From a virus, in the IMG/VR virus record IMGVR_UViG_3300035156_000057, positions 1-28,791 of that record: a stretch of DNA of 28,791 nt. One strand, 5' to 3'. Under the pieces are notes generated by a model. It saw nothing but the letters and a program-made list of their open reading frames with translations. It was not told the origin of the DNA and made no database searches. Positions 7,085-13,977 of this stretch are shown here, piece by piece. Made by a program: the position numbers and the translations under genes. Position 1 is the first letter of the stretch; each line of letters opens with the position of its first letter.

Positions 7085-7464
7085 TGGCCCGCTGGCCGGA
7101 CGTGGAGTTCATCGTCGGCGCCTACCTCCGCGCGTCCCTCACTGGCACCCGGGTGGTCACGAAGCTCCCTGCGAACCTTGAGGCGTCGTTGCCGCTGGTG
7201 TGGGTCGCCCGCGGCCCCGGTTCCGACGACGGGTTCACCGACTCCCCGCTGATGGACGTGGCCGCGTTCGCTGCTAGCCGCGCCGAGATGTGGTCGTTGG
7301 CGGAGGACGCGCGGGAAGCGATGCACGCCCTCGCCGGCCGGGCCGTCAACGGTGCGCTGGTGGACACGGTCGACACGGCTGTGGGCCCTGTTTGGTTGGA
7401 CTACGAGAACGACGCGGTGAACCGCGCGGTGGCGTCGTACCGCCTTGCGCTGCGGCGCTCCTGA
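7084..7464 (+). CDS. Tail terminator protein
   Basis: A 126-residue protein expected to cap the tail tube and join it to the head. It has an N-terminal helix with DVEFIVGAYLRASLTGTRVV, a strand PLVWVARGPGSDDGFTDSP, a helix MDVAAFAASRAEMWSLAEDA with continuing helix, and terminal strands ending ASYRLALRRS. This alternation of helix and strand is typical of gpU-like terminators. Its ATG overlaps the preceding TGA. The next gene in this phage type is normally the major tail protein, but here an HNH gene intervenes; the terminator itself is intact. Confidence 0.78.
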   Translation: MARWPDVEFIVGAYLRASLTGTRVVTKLPANLEASLPLVWVARGPGSDDGFTDSPLMDVAAFAASRAEMWSLAEDAREAMHALAGRAVNGALVDTVDTAVGPVWLDYENDAVNRAVASYRLALRRS

Positions 7465-7501
7465 TACCCACCCAAGTTAGTAGAATGATGGCAAGGAAAG
7501 A

Positions 7502-7530
7502 CCCCCGCACCGATTGCAGTCGGCCGGGGG
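7502..7530 (+). promoter_or_regulatory. Stem-loop before HNH gene
   Basis: CCCCCG (7502-7507) pairs with CGGGGG (7525-7530), and CCGA (7510-7513) pairs with TCGG (7520-7523), with CA opposite C as a small internal loop and a TTGCAG apex. No T-run follows. It stands between the tail terminator gene and the HNH gene, in a patch more A/T-rich than its surroundings, and may limit or reset expression at the insertion. Confidence 0.5.
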
Positions 7531-7559
7531 CGTGGGCGACACCGGGAAGGGTGCCGACG

Positions 7560-8249
7560 ATGAGCAACGCTACATGCCTGTGGCCTGACTGCGAGAAGCT
7601 TGCTCACGCACGGGGATTCTGCAACCGAGACGCGCAGCGGGCGAGACGTGAAGGCAACTTCGTGGACCCGTGGGTGACGTGGGCGCCCAGGAAGGTGCGT
7701 CCGCCGCGCTGTCAGTGGCCGGACTGTGAGAGCGCCACGCTAGCCCGCGGGTTGTGCGCCACCCACCACCAACGAGCACGGAAGGTCGGCACCTTCGACC
7801 AGCCGTGGACGCGCTGGCGCGAGGAACGAAACTGCGCTTGGTGCGGTGACACCTTCAAGAGCCCCGCGCACCGCGACACCCGGTGCTGCTCGTTTGCCTG
7901 CTCCACAAAGCTGTGGAAGAGGGCGAACCCTGACAGCGTCCGCGCCCACGGACAGGATGCGAAGTTCAAGCGACGCGCCCGACTGCGCCAAGCACCCTAC
8001 GAGTCGTTCACCATCGCTGATGTCCGAGCCCGTTACGGCGACGACTGCTACCTCTGCGGCGAACCCATCGACTTCCGGTTGAAGTGGCCGCATCCTCTAT
8101 CGCCCTCGCTTGACCACGTCGTGCCGTTGGCGCGCGGCGGGAAGCACACGCTGGACAACGTTGCGATGACCAACCTCGCGTGCAACCTGCGGAAGCACGT
8201 CCGGCCGGCAGCGTCACCACCCATGCCCACCCTGCTCATCATCCGGTAG
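7560..8249 (+). CDS. HNH endonuclease, free-standing homing type (putative)
   Basis: A 229-residue DNA-cutting enzyme candidate. Residues 6-41 and 51-86 are two copies of a cysteine-rich unit with the pattern CxWPDC...ARGxC...QRAR..G.F..PW..W. A CAWC...CC..AC cluster spans residues 92-114. The C-terminal HNH nuclease has CYLCG (163-167), SLDHVVPLARGGKHTLDN (183-200) and NLACNLRK (205-212): Asp185, His186, an Asn and zinc cysteines 163, 166 and 208. ATG 7560 has AAGGG at 7547-7551; ATG 7485 in the same frame lacks a ribosome site and would place the upstream stem-loop inside the gene. Codons are visibly less G/C-biased than in neighbours. It separates two genes normally adjacent, and both flanking genes are intact, so it is a free-standing insertion rather than an intron. 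Confidence 0.88.
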   Translation: MSNATCLWPDCEKLAHARGFCNRDAQRARREGNFVDPWVTWAPRKVRPPRCQWPDCESATLARGLCATHHQRARKVGTFDQPWTRWREERNCAWCGDTFKSPAHRDTRCCSFACSTKLWKRANPDSVRAHGQDAKFKRRARLRQAPYESFTIADVRARYGDDCYLCGEPIDFRLKWPHPLSPSLDHVVPLARGGKHTLDNVAMTNLACNLRKHVRPAASPPMPTLLIIR

Positions 8250-8261
8250 AACGCGCCCAGC

Positions 8262-8290
8262 GTGGGTGCGCCAAAGAAGGGAACACCCAC
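8262..8290 (+). promoter_or_regulatory. Hairpin presenting major tail gene ribosome site
   Basis: GTGGGTG (8262-8268) and CACCCAC (8284-8290) form a perfect 7-bp stem. The 15-base loop contains the ribosome site AAGAAGGGA (8274-8282), and the ATG at 8292 follows immediately. A competing fold, GCGCCCA (8253-8259) with TGGGTGCGC (8263-8271), shares bases with it. Confidence 0.45.
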
Positions 8291-8291
8291 C

Positions 8292-8942
8292 ATGCCCGCA
8301 TTCGAGGATCTGCAGGAACACTTCCAGGATCTTATTCGGAAGGGTCTTTCGGGAAGCGTGTTCGTGAAGCGCTACGCCCCGGCTGACGCGGAAATCACGA
8401 AGCTCAAGGACGGCACGGGGCTCCTTTCTCTGCCCACTGGATACGCGGACACCGGGTACCTGACCAAGGACCAAGGCGTCGCGTGGTCCCGTGACATCGA
8501 CACGTCGGAGACGACGTCCCTTGGTGAGGCGGAAGCCACCCGGGTCGACGTCACCAGCGACGTGTCCGGGTTGTCGTTCACGATGCAGGAGTCCAAGCGG
8601 ACCGTGTTCGAGCTGTACGAGGGGCAGTCCCTCGCCGGCATCAACCAGGACGCCAACGGCAACGTCACGTGGGACAAGCCCGACCGGCCCGCGACTACCT
8701 ACTACCGGGTGCTGGTGCTGTTCAAGGACGGTGAAGGTGCCGAGGCGATGTACTTCGCGAAGTGGGGTCCGCGAATGCAGGTCACTGACCGGTCCGAGCA
8801 GTCGTGGGGTGAGTCGGACGAGGTGCAGTACGGGGTGACGTTGCGCGGGTTCAAGGACCCGGTGTACGGGACCGCGTTGCGGTCTCTGTGGGCGGGGCCG
8901 GTCACCTCAATGACGCGGATGGGTTTCCCGACCGCTGTCTGA
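8292..8942 (+). CDS. Major tail protein (tail tube)
   Basis: A 216-residue protein that should polymerise as the tail tube. After a short acidic helix (PAFEDLQEHFQDLIRKGLSG), the body is beta-rich and has features of the actinophage tube family: VDVTSDVSGLSFTMQESKRT, then FELYEGQSL, TTYYRVLVLFKDGEGAEAMY and VQYGVTLRGFKDPVYGTALR. The start is ATG 8292, set by AAGAAGGGA upstream; an in-frame GTG at 8262 has no ribosome site. It lies three genes before the tape measure, the normal distance. A strong stem-loop begins two bases after its stop, in keeping with a need for high expression relative to downstream genes. Confidence 0.88.
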   Translation: MPAFEDLQEHFQDLIRKGLSGSVFVKRYAPADAEITKLKDGTGLLSLPTGYADTGYLTKDQGVAWSRDIDTSETTSLGEAEATRVDVTSDVSGLSFTMQESKRTVFELYEGQSLAGINQDANGNVTWDKPDRPATTYYRVLVLFKDGEGAEAMYFAKWGPRMQVTDRSEQSWGESDEVQYGVTLRGFKDPVYGTALRSLWAGPVTSMTRMGFPTAV

Positions 8943-8944
8943 TC

Positions 8945-8983
8945 CTGACGTGGCCGGGTCGGGTGGGCCGCCCGCCACGTCAG
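8945..8983 (+). terminator. Strong stem-loop after major tail gene
   Basis: CTGACGTGGC (8945-8954) and GCCACGTCAG (8974-8983) form a perfect 10-bp stem, and the 19-base loop CGGGTCGGGTGGGCCGCCC can pair further through GGG and CCC. It begins two bases past the stop codon. No T-run follows, so it may act as a partial terminator of the T-less kind proposed in actinobacteria, or as a 3' stabiliser of the tail tube message. Confidence 0.55.
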
Positions 8984-9021
8984 CTACACCCAACCCATCC
9001 GCACGACCTGAGGAGTCCCCG

Positions 9022-9171
9022 ATGGCTGACACCAAGACGTTGTTCTCCCCTGCGGGGGAGAAGTATGAGACCGGTTCGCGTGCTGAGGTGACTCGGCTGA
9101 TCGCGGCGGGGTACTCGGAGAAGAAGCCGACGCCGACGCAGATCGCGGCGGAGACCGGCAAGAAGCCCTGA
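9022..9171 (+). CDS. Small hypothetical protein between tail tube and chaperones
   Basis: A 49-residue protein, MADTKTLFSPAGEKYETGSR at its N-terminus, then a helix EVTRLIAAGYSEKKPTPTQI. ATG 9022 is preceded by TGAGGAG (9009-9015), a convincing ribosome site. Short proteins with a similar start pattern (a strand, then a 'spaeynrL..GY' type helix) are often found at this point in actinophage tail operons, without a known role. The lysine-rich end differs from its acidic neighbours. Confidence 0.65.
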   Translation: MADTKTLFSPAGEKYETGSRAEVTRLIAAGYSEKKPTPTQIAAETGKKP

Positions 9172-9197
9172 TCGAACTACGAGAGGCCCACCCAGCC

Positions 9198-9539
9198 ATG
9201 ACCGCTCAGAAGACCCGGCATGTCGCGACCACCAAGAAGTGGGACGCGTACGTAGCCGAAGCGTCCAAGCCGGACTTCGTGATCGAGGTCCCCGGCGAGG
9301 ACGACATCGTCATCCACAACCCGACCGGGGAGCAGGCTGAGCGGGCCCGTCATATGGACCAGCAAGGCGAACTGTCCGAGGCGCTTGAAGCCATCTGCGG
9401 CGAGGATGCCGCTGGCCGGCTGATGCCGATGCTGATGAACGCACCAGCTGGCGTCATCGGTGCGCTGACCGACGACATCATGAAGCACTTCGTCGGTGAC
9501 CAGGCTGACCAGGGAAACTCCCCCGCGTCGTCGCGCTGA
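9198..9539 (+). CDS. Tail assembly chaperone, short form
   Basis: A 113-residue protein, the upstream product of the two-frame chaperone gene that coats the tape measure during tail assembly (gpG analogue). It has an N-terminal basic part (TAQKTRHVATTKKWDAYVAE), an acidic centre PDFVIEVPGEDDIVIHNPTG, and helices EQAERARHMDQQGELSEALE and AGRLMPMLMNAPAGVIGALT ending in DDIMKHFVGDQ. ATG 9198 has GAGAGG at 9181-9186. The -1 slippery site GGGAAAC at 9512-9518 is seven codons before its stop, so most ribosomes finish here and a minority continue in the other frame. Confidence 0.88.
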   Translation: MTAQKTRHVATTKKWDAYVAEASKPDFVIEVPGEDDIVIHNPTGEQAERARHMDQQGELSEALEAICGEDAAGRLMPMLMNAPAGVIGALTDDIMKHFVGDQADQGNSPASSR

Positions 9540-10003
9540 TCGAACGGTACGGCGACGCGATCGAAGCGGACCTCCACCGGGTCTACGGGCTGGACCTCCT
9601 CGACTTCTTCCGCGGTGAGTACACGTGGCGGAAGCTGCTAGTCCTCCTCGACCAGCTGCGACTGTCGGACCGGTCCCTGTACGTGCAGGCGCAGATGGAC
9701 GACCCCGAACTAGCGGAGTTCCTAGCGTCGCAAGACGCCCCGCCGCCTCGCCCGGGGCGGCCGGCCCTGTCGGAGTGGACCCCCGAGGTGTCCACGCTGA
9801 CTGCGATCCTCGACCGGCTCGGTGAGGTGGTCGTCGCGGTGGTGGCGGGTGCGGGTGGCAAACCCCCGAAGCTGACGCCCGCGCCACGTCCCAGGACGGC
9901 GCTTGAGGCGGGGCGTGCGGCTGTGCGTAAGTCGCGGCATGAGGCGCTGGTCGCTGAGGTCCGCGAGGCGCAGGCGAGGTACGCCGCCACCCATCCGGAC
10001 TAG
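9198..10003 (+). CDS. Tail assembly chaperone, -1 frameshift product
   Basis: The gpGT-type fusion. It is read in one frame from 9198 to 9518, then, after a -1 slip, from 9518 to 10003, giving 268 residues. The junction reads ...DQGN then LPRVVALIERYGDAIEADLH. The second frame is open from just after a stop at 9506-9508 and has no ribosome site or start near its beginning, so it must be reached by frameshifting. Its product continues with helices (DLLDFFRGEYTWRKLLVLLD, QAQMDDPELAEFLASQD), then a proline-rich stretch, and ends in a charged helix RHEALVAEVREAQARYAATH. The tape measure follows, as always for this gene pair. Confidence 0.88.
9512..9518 (+). promoter_or_regulatory. -1 ribosomal frameshift slippery heptamer
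   Basis: GGGAAAC is read as G GGA AAC in the chaperone frame, a textbook X XXY YYZ site, and re-pairs as GGG AAA in the -1 frame, which is exactly the frame of the downstream open stretch. A 7-bp stem starts five bases further on. Confidence 0.88.
9524..9559 (+). promoter_or_regulatory. Frameshift-stimulating stem-loop (putative)
   Basis: CGCGTCG (9524-9530) and CGACGCG (9553-9559) are perfectly complementary, with a 22-base loop. The five-base gap after the slippery heptamer is within the usual range for structures that pause ribosomes and promote a -1 slip. The loop could also form a pseudoknot with downstream sequence; that was not tested. Confidence 0.55.
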
Positions 10004-10021
10004 TTCAGAGAGGAGGTCAGC

Positions 10022-12946
10022 GTGCCCGAAGCAAGCGACGCGGTGTGGCTGGCCGTCCTTCCTGACATGTCGCGGTTCGGCGCGGAGATGGAGCGATCCG
10101 CGTCGACCGCGGCGGACTCTGCGGGCCGGAAGGCGGGGGGCCGGTTCGAGTCGGGGTTTGGCGGGATGCTCAAGAAGTCGGCGGTGGGGATCGGGCTCGC
10201 CGCCGGTGGCCTGCTCGCCGGGGCGCTCACGTCCGGCATCGGGCGGCTGACGAACATCGAGAACGCCACGTCCACCCTTGAAGGGCTTGGGCACTCCGCC
10301 GAAGCTGTCACCGCGATCATGAACGACGCGCTGGCGTCGGTGAAGGGGACGTCGTTCGGGTTGGACGAGGCCGCGACCATCGCGGTGTCCGCCGTCGCGT
10401 CTGGTGTGAAGCCGGGTCAAGACCTGCAGCGGACCTTGGGCCTGGTCGCTGACACAGCGTCGATCGCCGGTGTGTCACTGGCTGACATGGGGTCGATCTT
10501 CAACGGGATCGCCGCATCGGGGGCCATCTCCGGACAGGAAATCAACCAGCTCGCGGACCAGGGCATCCCCGCGTTGCAGTGGCTCGCGGACATGTACGGC
10601 GTCACGGCGGAAGCCGCTAGCGAGATGGTGTCTGAGGGCAAGGTGTCCTTCGCGGACTTTCAACGCGCGGTGGAAACGAACATCGGCGGGGCGGCCCTCA
10701 CAGCGGGGAACACCACGTCGGGTGCGTTCGCGAACATGGGCGCGGCGCTGGCCCGGTTCGGGGCGTCGCTACTGACGGGCGTGTTCCCTATCGCGCGGGA
10801 GGTGTTCGGGGGCCTCACGGGGTTCCTTGACGCGGCCACTGCCAGGGTCGGTCCGCTGGCGGAGGCGATGACCGCGGACTTGCTGGCTGCCGCGACCTCC
10901 ACGTTCGGTTTTTTCCGGAACACGGTCATCCCTGCCCTGCGTGACGTGAAGGGGTGGGTGCAGGACAACGCCGGCACCATCGGGTTCCTGACCGCCGCCG
11001 TGACGGCACTGGCGTTGCCGTACATCGCGTCGGTGGTGGCGATCAACGCGCAGGTTGCGGCGTTCCTGGTGCAGAACGCGGTCATGCGTGGGGCAGCGGT
11101 CATCACCCGGGCGTACGCGGCGGCTCAGGCGTTGCTGAACGCTGCCCTGTTCGCGAACCCCATCGGGCTCGTCCTTGTGGCGTTGGTAGCCCTCGCGGCC
11201 GGGCTGGTCGTCGCGTACCGCCGGTCGGACGAGTTCAGGGCGGTCGTGGACAACGCCTGGAAGGTCATCCGGGAAGCGGTGGCCGTGGCGTGGGATGGGT
11301 ACATCCGGCCAGCGCTGATCGCGTTCGCCGGGTTCATCACCGGGACCCTGGTCCCGGCGGTGGAGTGGTTCTGGCGGAACGTGATCGTCCCTGCGTTCGC
11401 GGGGATCAGCACCGCAGTGCAGTGGGCATGGGCCAACGTCATCCAACCGGCCCTCCGCGCGCTGTGGTCGTTCATCAACGACGTCCTCGCCCCCGTGGTC
11501 ATGTGGCTGTGGAACAACGTCGTCAAGCCGGCGTTCGCGGGGATCAGCTTCGCGGTGCAGGTGGCGTGGAACGTTGTGAAGCTCATCTTCGACGCGTGGG
11601 TGTTCTACCTACAGACGGTCCTGGCCCCGGTTGTCAGGTGGCTGTGGGAGAACGTCGTCGGGCCCGTGTTCAACGCCATCAGTAACCACGTGTCGTGGGT
11701 GTGGAACAACGGCATCAAGCCGGTGTTCGAGGCGCTGGGCGGGTTCATCCGTGACCACGTGGCGCCTGCGTTCACCACGGGGGTCAATGCGATCGGTGCC
11801 GCTTGGGACCGGATCAAGGAACTGGCGCGGGCGCCGATCAACTTCGTCATCGACACGGTGTACAACAACGGCATCCGGGCAGGTTTCGAGGCGCTGGCGA
11901 GGGCTGTCGGGTCCGACGCTCGGCTGCCGCGGATGGACACGGTCGGTGCCCCGGCTGGCAACGCCAACGCGGTGACCACGTCGAACGTGCGGGCCAGGGC
12001 GAAGGGTGGGTTCACCCCGCCCGGGATGACCCTGGTGGGTGAGGAAGGCCCGGAGCTTGTCGACTTCAAGGCGCCGGGCCGGGTGTACACCGCCGCGGAC
12101 ACCCAGAAGATGCTGCAGCGTCAGCCGGGCACCGGGGACTTCTTCGATGATGTGGTGAACCTTGGGAAGTCCGCGGTCCGCAAGGGCACCGATGTGGTCG
12201 TCGGTGCGGCGGACATGCTGTCCAACCCGTTCAAGTTCCTCCGGGACAAGATCGCTGGCACGTTGCAGGGCATCGGTGGTGGCGACCTGGGGCGGATCGT
12301 CGCGGCCATCCCCCGGAAGATGCTCGACACGATCAAGACCAAGGTGGAGAGCTTCTTCACTCCCAGCGTGGAGGGTGGCGCGACCGGGGCGATCGGTACG
12401 GGCGCCGGCGGCGGTGGGTGGCAGTGGCAGATGGCTGTCCTTCGGCAGGTGTTCCCCGGGCTGGCTCTCAACTCGGGGTTCCGCCCTGGCGCGATCACCG
12501 CGACCGGTAACCCGTCGATGCACGGTCGTGGCCGGGCGGTGGACGTTCCGCCGCGGATGGACGTCTTCAACTGGATCAAGGCGAACTACGGCGCGAACAC
12601 CCAAGAGCTGATCTTCTCCCCTGCGGGTGGGGGGCAGATTCACCGTGGGAAGCCGCACATGTACACGGGCATCACCCGGGCGATGCACTTCGATCACGTC
12701 CACTGGGGGTACGACCGGGGCGGGGTGCTCCCTCCGGGCGTCAGCCAGGTGGTCAACAGCACCCGTCAGCCCGAGGCGATTCTGAACCCGCAGCAGTGGC
12801 GGGACGTGTCGACGCTGGCGGCGCGGGGTGCCACCGGGCGGGGGGACGTGAACTTCAACGGTCCGCTGCAGGCGCTCGACACGCGGGCGTTGGCGTCTGA
12901 GGTGGTCACCTTGATCCGCCGTGACGAAGCGCTGAGGGGGGTCTAG
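10022..12946 (+). CDS. Tape measure protein with M15-like peptidase motif
   Basis: A 974-residue protein that sets tail length and leads DNA into the cell. By the usual 0.15 nm per residue the tail would be roughly 145 nm. Domains in order: a helical N-terminus; a TP901-type tape measure core (about 108-225; KGTSFGLDEAATIAVSAVAS, GSIFNGIAASGAISGQEINQ); a hydrophobic stretch at about 320-400 ending NPIGLVLVALVALAAGLVVA, able to enter a membrane; three tryptophan-rich repeats of 45-46 residues (443-579); a linker; and a C-terminal peptidase-like domain. The last has SMHGRGRAVD (Ser832, His834, Asp841) and HFDHVHW (His889, His892, His894), matching the SxHxxGxAxD and HxH zinc motifs of D-Ala-D-Ala peptidases. 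GTG 10022 has AGAGGAGG just upstream. Its TAG overlaps the next GTG. Confidence 0.95.
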   Translation: MPEASDAVWLAVLPDMSRFGAEMERSASTAADSAGRKAGGRFESGFGGMLKKSAVGIGLAAGGLLAGALTSGIGRLTNIENATSTLEGLGHSAEAVTAIMNDALASVKGTSFGLDEAATIAVSAVASGVKPGQDLQRTLGLVADTASIAGVSLADMGSIFNGIAASGAISGQEINQLADQGIPALQWLADMYGVTAEAASEMVSEGKVSFADFQRAVETNIGGAALTAGNTTSGAFANMGAALARFGASLLTGVFPIAREVFGGLTGFLDAATARVGPLAEAMTADLLAAATSTFGFFRNTVIPALRDVKGWVQDNAGTIGFLTAAVTALALPYIASVVAINAQVAAFLVQNAVMRGAAVITRAYAAAQALLNAALFANPIGLVLVALVALAAGLVVAYRRSDEFRAVVDNAWKVIREAVAVAWDGYIRPALIAFAGFITGTLVPAVEWFWRNVIVPAFAGISTAVQWAWANVIQPALRALWSFINDVLAPVVMWLWNNVVKPAFAGISFAVQVAWNVVKLIFDAWVFYLQTVLAPVVRWLWENVVGPVFNAISNHVSWVWNNGIKPVFEALGGFIRDHVAPAFTTGVNAIGAAWDRIKELARAPINFVIDTVYNNGIRAGFEALARAVGSDARLPRMDTVGAPAGNANAVTTSNVRARAKGGFTPPGMTLVGEEGPELVDFKAPGRVYTAADTQKMLQRQPGTGDFFDDVVNLGKSAVRKGTDVVVGAADMLSNPFKFLRDKIAGTLQGIGGGDLGRIVAAIPRKMLDTIKTKVESFFTPSVEGGATGAIGTGAGGGGWQWQMAVLRQVFPGLALNSGFRPGAITATGNPSMHGRGRAVDVPPRMDVFNWIKANYGANTQELIFSPAGGGQIHRGKPHMYTGITRAMHFDHVHWGYDRGGVLPPGVSQVVNSTRQPEAILNPQQWRDVSTLAARGATGRGDVNFNGPLQALDTRALASEVVTLIRRDEALRGV
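11348..11758 (+). repeat. Three tryptophan-rich protein repeats in tape measure
   Basis: Three tandem units of 46, 45 and 46 codons, each opening with L(V/A)P(A/V)V.W.W.NV(I/V).P.F..IS. At DNA level GCGTTCGCGGGGATCAG occurs in the first two units. Tape measure repeats of this kind contribute helical length; copy number changes would alter tail length. Confidence 0.8.
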
Positions 12947-13977
12947 TGCCGATCCCCGTTGGGCCGGCGCCTGTCGTCACCCCGCCGACACCGGGGCAGC
13001 CGGGTCAACCGCAGCAGCCGGGGCAGCCGACCAGGCCGGGGCCGCGGCAACCGCCTCCCCCTATCCGTGAGCCGCTGCCCCCGCCGGACATCGGTGGGTT
13101 CAGCGTGTCTTTGACGAAGGCGTCCACGACTGTGGCGCTTGAGCCTCGGGATGGGCACTCCGGGCCGTTCCTGATGCCGGGGGTGGAGGGGTTGGGGTTC
13201 GCCCCGGTGGAGCTGTTCGGGCCGCCCCTGCCGGATGGGGATGGGTCGGTGTTCCTGGGGTCGAGGTTCGGGGACGGGCGGGTGTTCCTGCCCATCTTCA
13301 TCGGTGCCCGGGACTGGCCGTCGTTGCGGGAGCACCGCCGGCAGCTTGAGCGTGTGTTGGACCCGGCGACGGGTCCGGTGCGGGTGTACCTGACGCAGCC
13401 CGACAGCAGCGCGGCCCGGTACGTGGAGGGGTACTACGCCGGCGGGATGGAAGGCGGGTACGGCGCGGACGAGGCTGGTTGGTCGTGGCAGAAGGTCGGC
13501 GTGGAGATTCGGTGCTTCGACCCTGCCGCGTATGGGGAGACGGTGACGCAGCCGTGGTCGGTGACGGGTGCGCCGCGCCCGTTCCTGTCGACCACGACGG
13601 CGTTCTTCCCGGTGGTGCTGGGGGACTCGTTGGTGGGTGGTGAGCGGGTCCTGACGAACGCTGGGGACATCGACGCGTGGCCTGTGACGGTGGTGACGGG
13701 CCCGGGGTCGGGGCTGGTGTTGTCGAACTTGACGACGGGGAAGACGTTCGCGTTGACGGGGGACATCACGTCGCCGGTGACGGTGGATGCGCGTCCGCGT
13801 GGCGCGGCTGATGTGTTCGACGCGTCGGGTGACTTGTGGGACCGGGTGACGTTGGGGTCGAGTCTGTGGCCGTTGGTGCCGGGCCCGAACCGGGTCCGGG
13901 TGACGTTGATCGGTGCCACCAGCGCGTCGTCCATCAGTGTGTCTTGGCGGCCCACGTACCGGTCGCTGCACGGCTGA
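12946..13977 (+). CDS. Distal tail protein (Dit-like minor tail protein)
   Basis: A 343-residue protein directly after the tape measure, the usual place of the Dit hub that joins tail tube and tip. From about residue 50 it reads as a Dit-type protein: GFSVSLTKASTTVALEPRDG, then VFLGSRFGDGRVFLPIFIGA, DWPSLREHRRQLERVLDPAT, and a body in beta strands closing with NRVRVTLIGATSASSISVSW. The N-terminus is odd: residues 1-47 contain 21 prolines with glycine and glutamine (PGQPGQPQQPGQP), an extended tail not normal for Dit. GTG 12946 overlaps the tape measure stop (TAGTG), and the far end overlaps the next gene as TGATG. Confidence 0.82.
   Translation: MPIPVGPAPVVTPPTPGQPGQPQQPGQPTRPGPRQPPPPIREPLPPPDIGGFSVSLTKASTTVALEPRDGHSGPFLMPGVEGLGFAPVELFGPPLPDGDGSVFLGSRFGDGRVFLPIFIGARDWPSLREHRRQLERVLDPATGPVRVYLTQPDSSAARYVEGYYAGGMEGGYGADEAGWSWQKVGVEIRCFDPAAYGETVTQPWSVTGAPRPFLSTTTAFFPVVLGDSLVGGERVLTNAGDIDAWPVTVVTGPGSGLVLSNLTTGKTFALTGDITSPVTVDARPRGAADVFDASGDLWDRVTLGSSLWPLVPGPNRVRVTLIGATSASSISVSWRPTYRSLHG

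Noticed and set aside
7481-7486. TAGAAT as a -10 promoter box before the HNH gene
   Set aside because: No acceptable -35 element lies 16-18 bases upstream (CTCCTG at 7458-7463), and there is no extended -10 TG. A chance match in a locally A/T-rich patch is likelier.
7465-8291. HNH gene as part of a group I intron or intein
   Set aside because: The tail terminator ends with a proper stop and the major tail gene starts with its own ribosome site, so neither flanking protein is interrupted.
9683-10003. Independent gene starting at ATG 9683 after the chaperone
   Set aside because: The same frame is open and well biased for 170 bases upstream to the slippery site, and no ribosome site precedes the ATG. 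It is the second part of the frameshift product.
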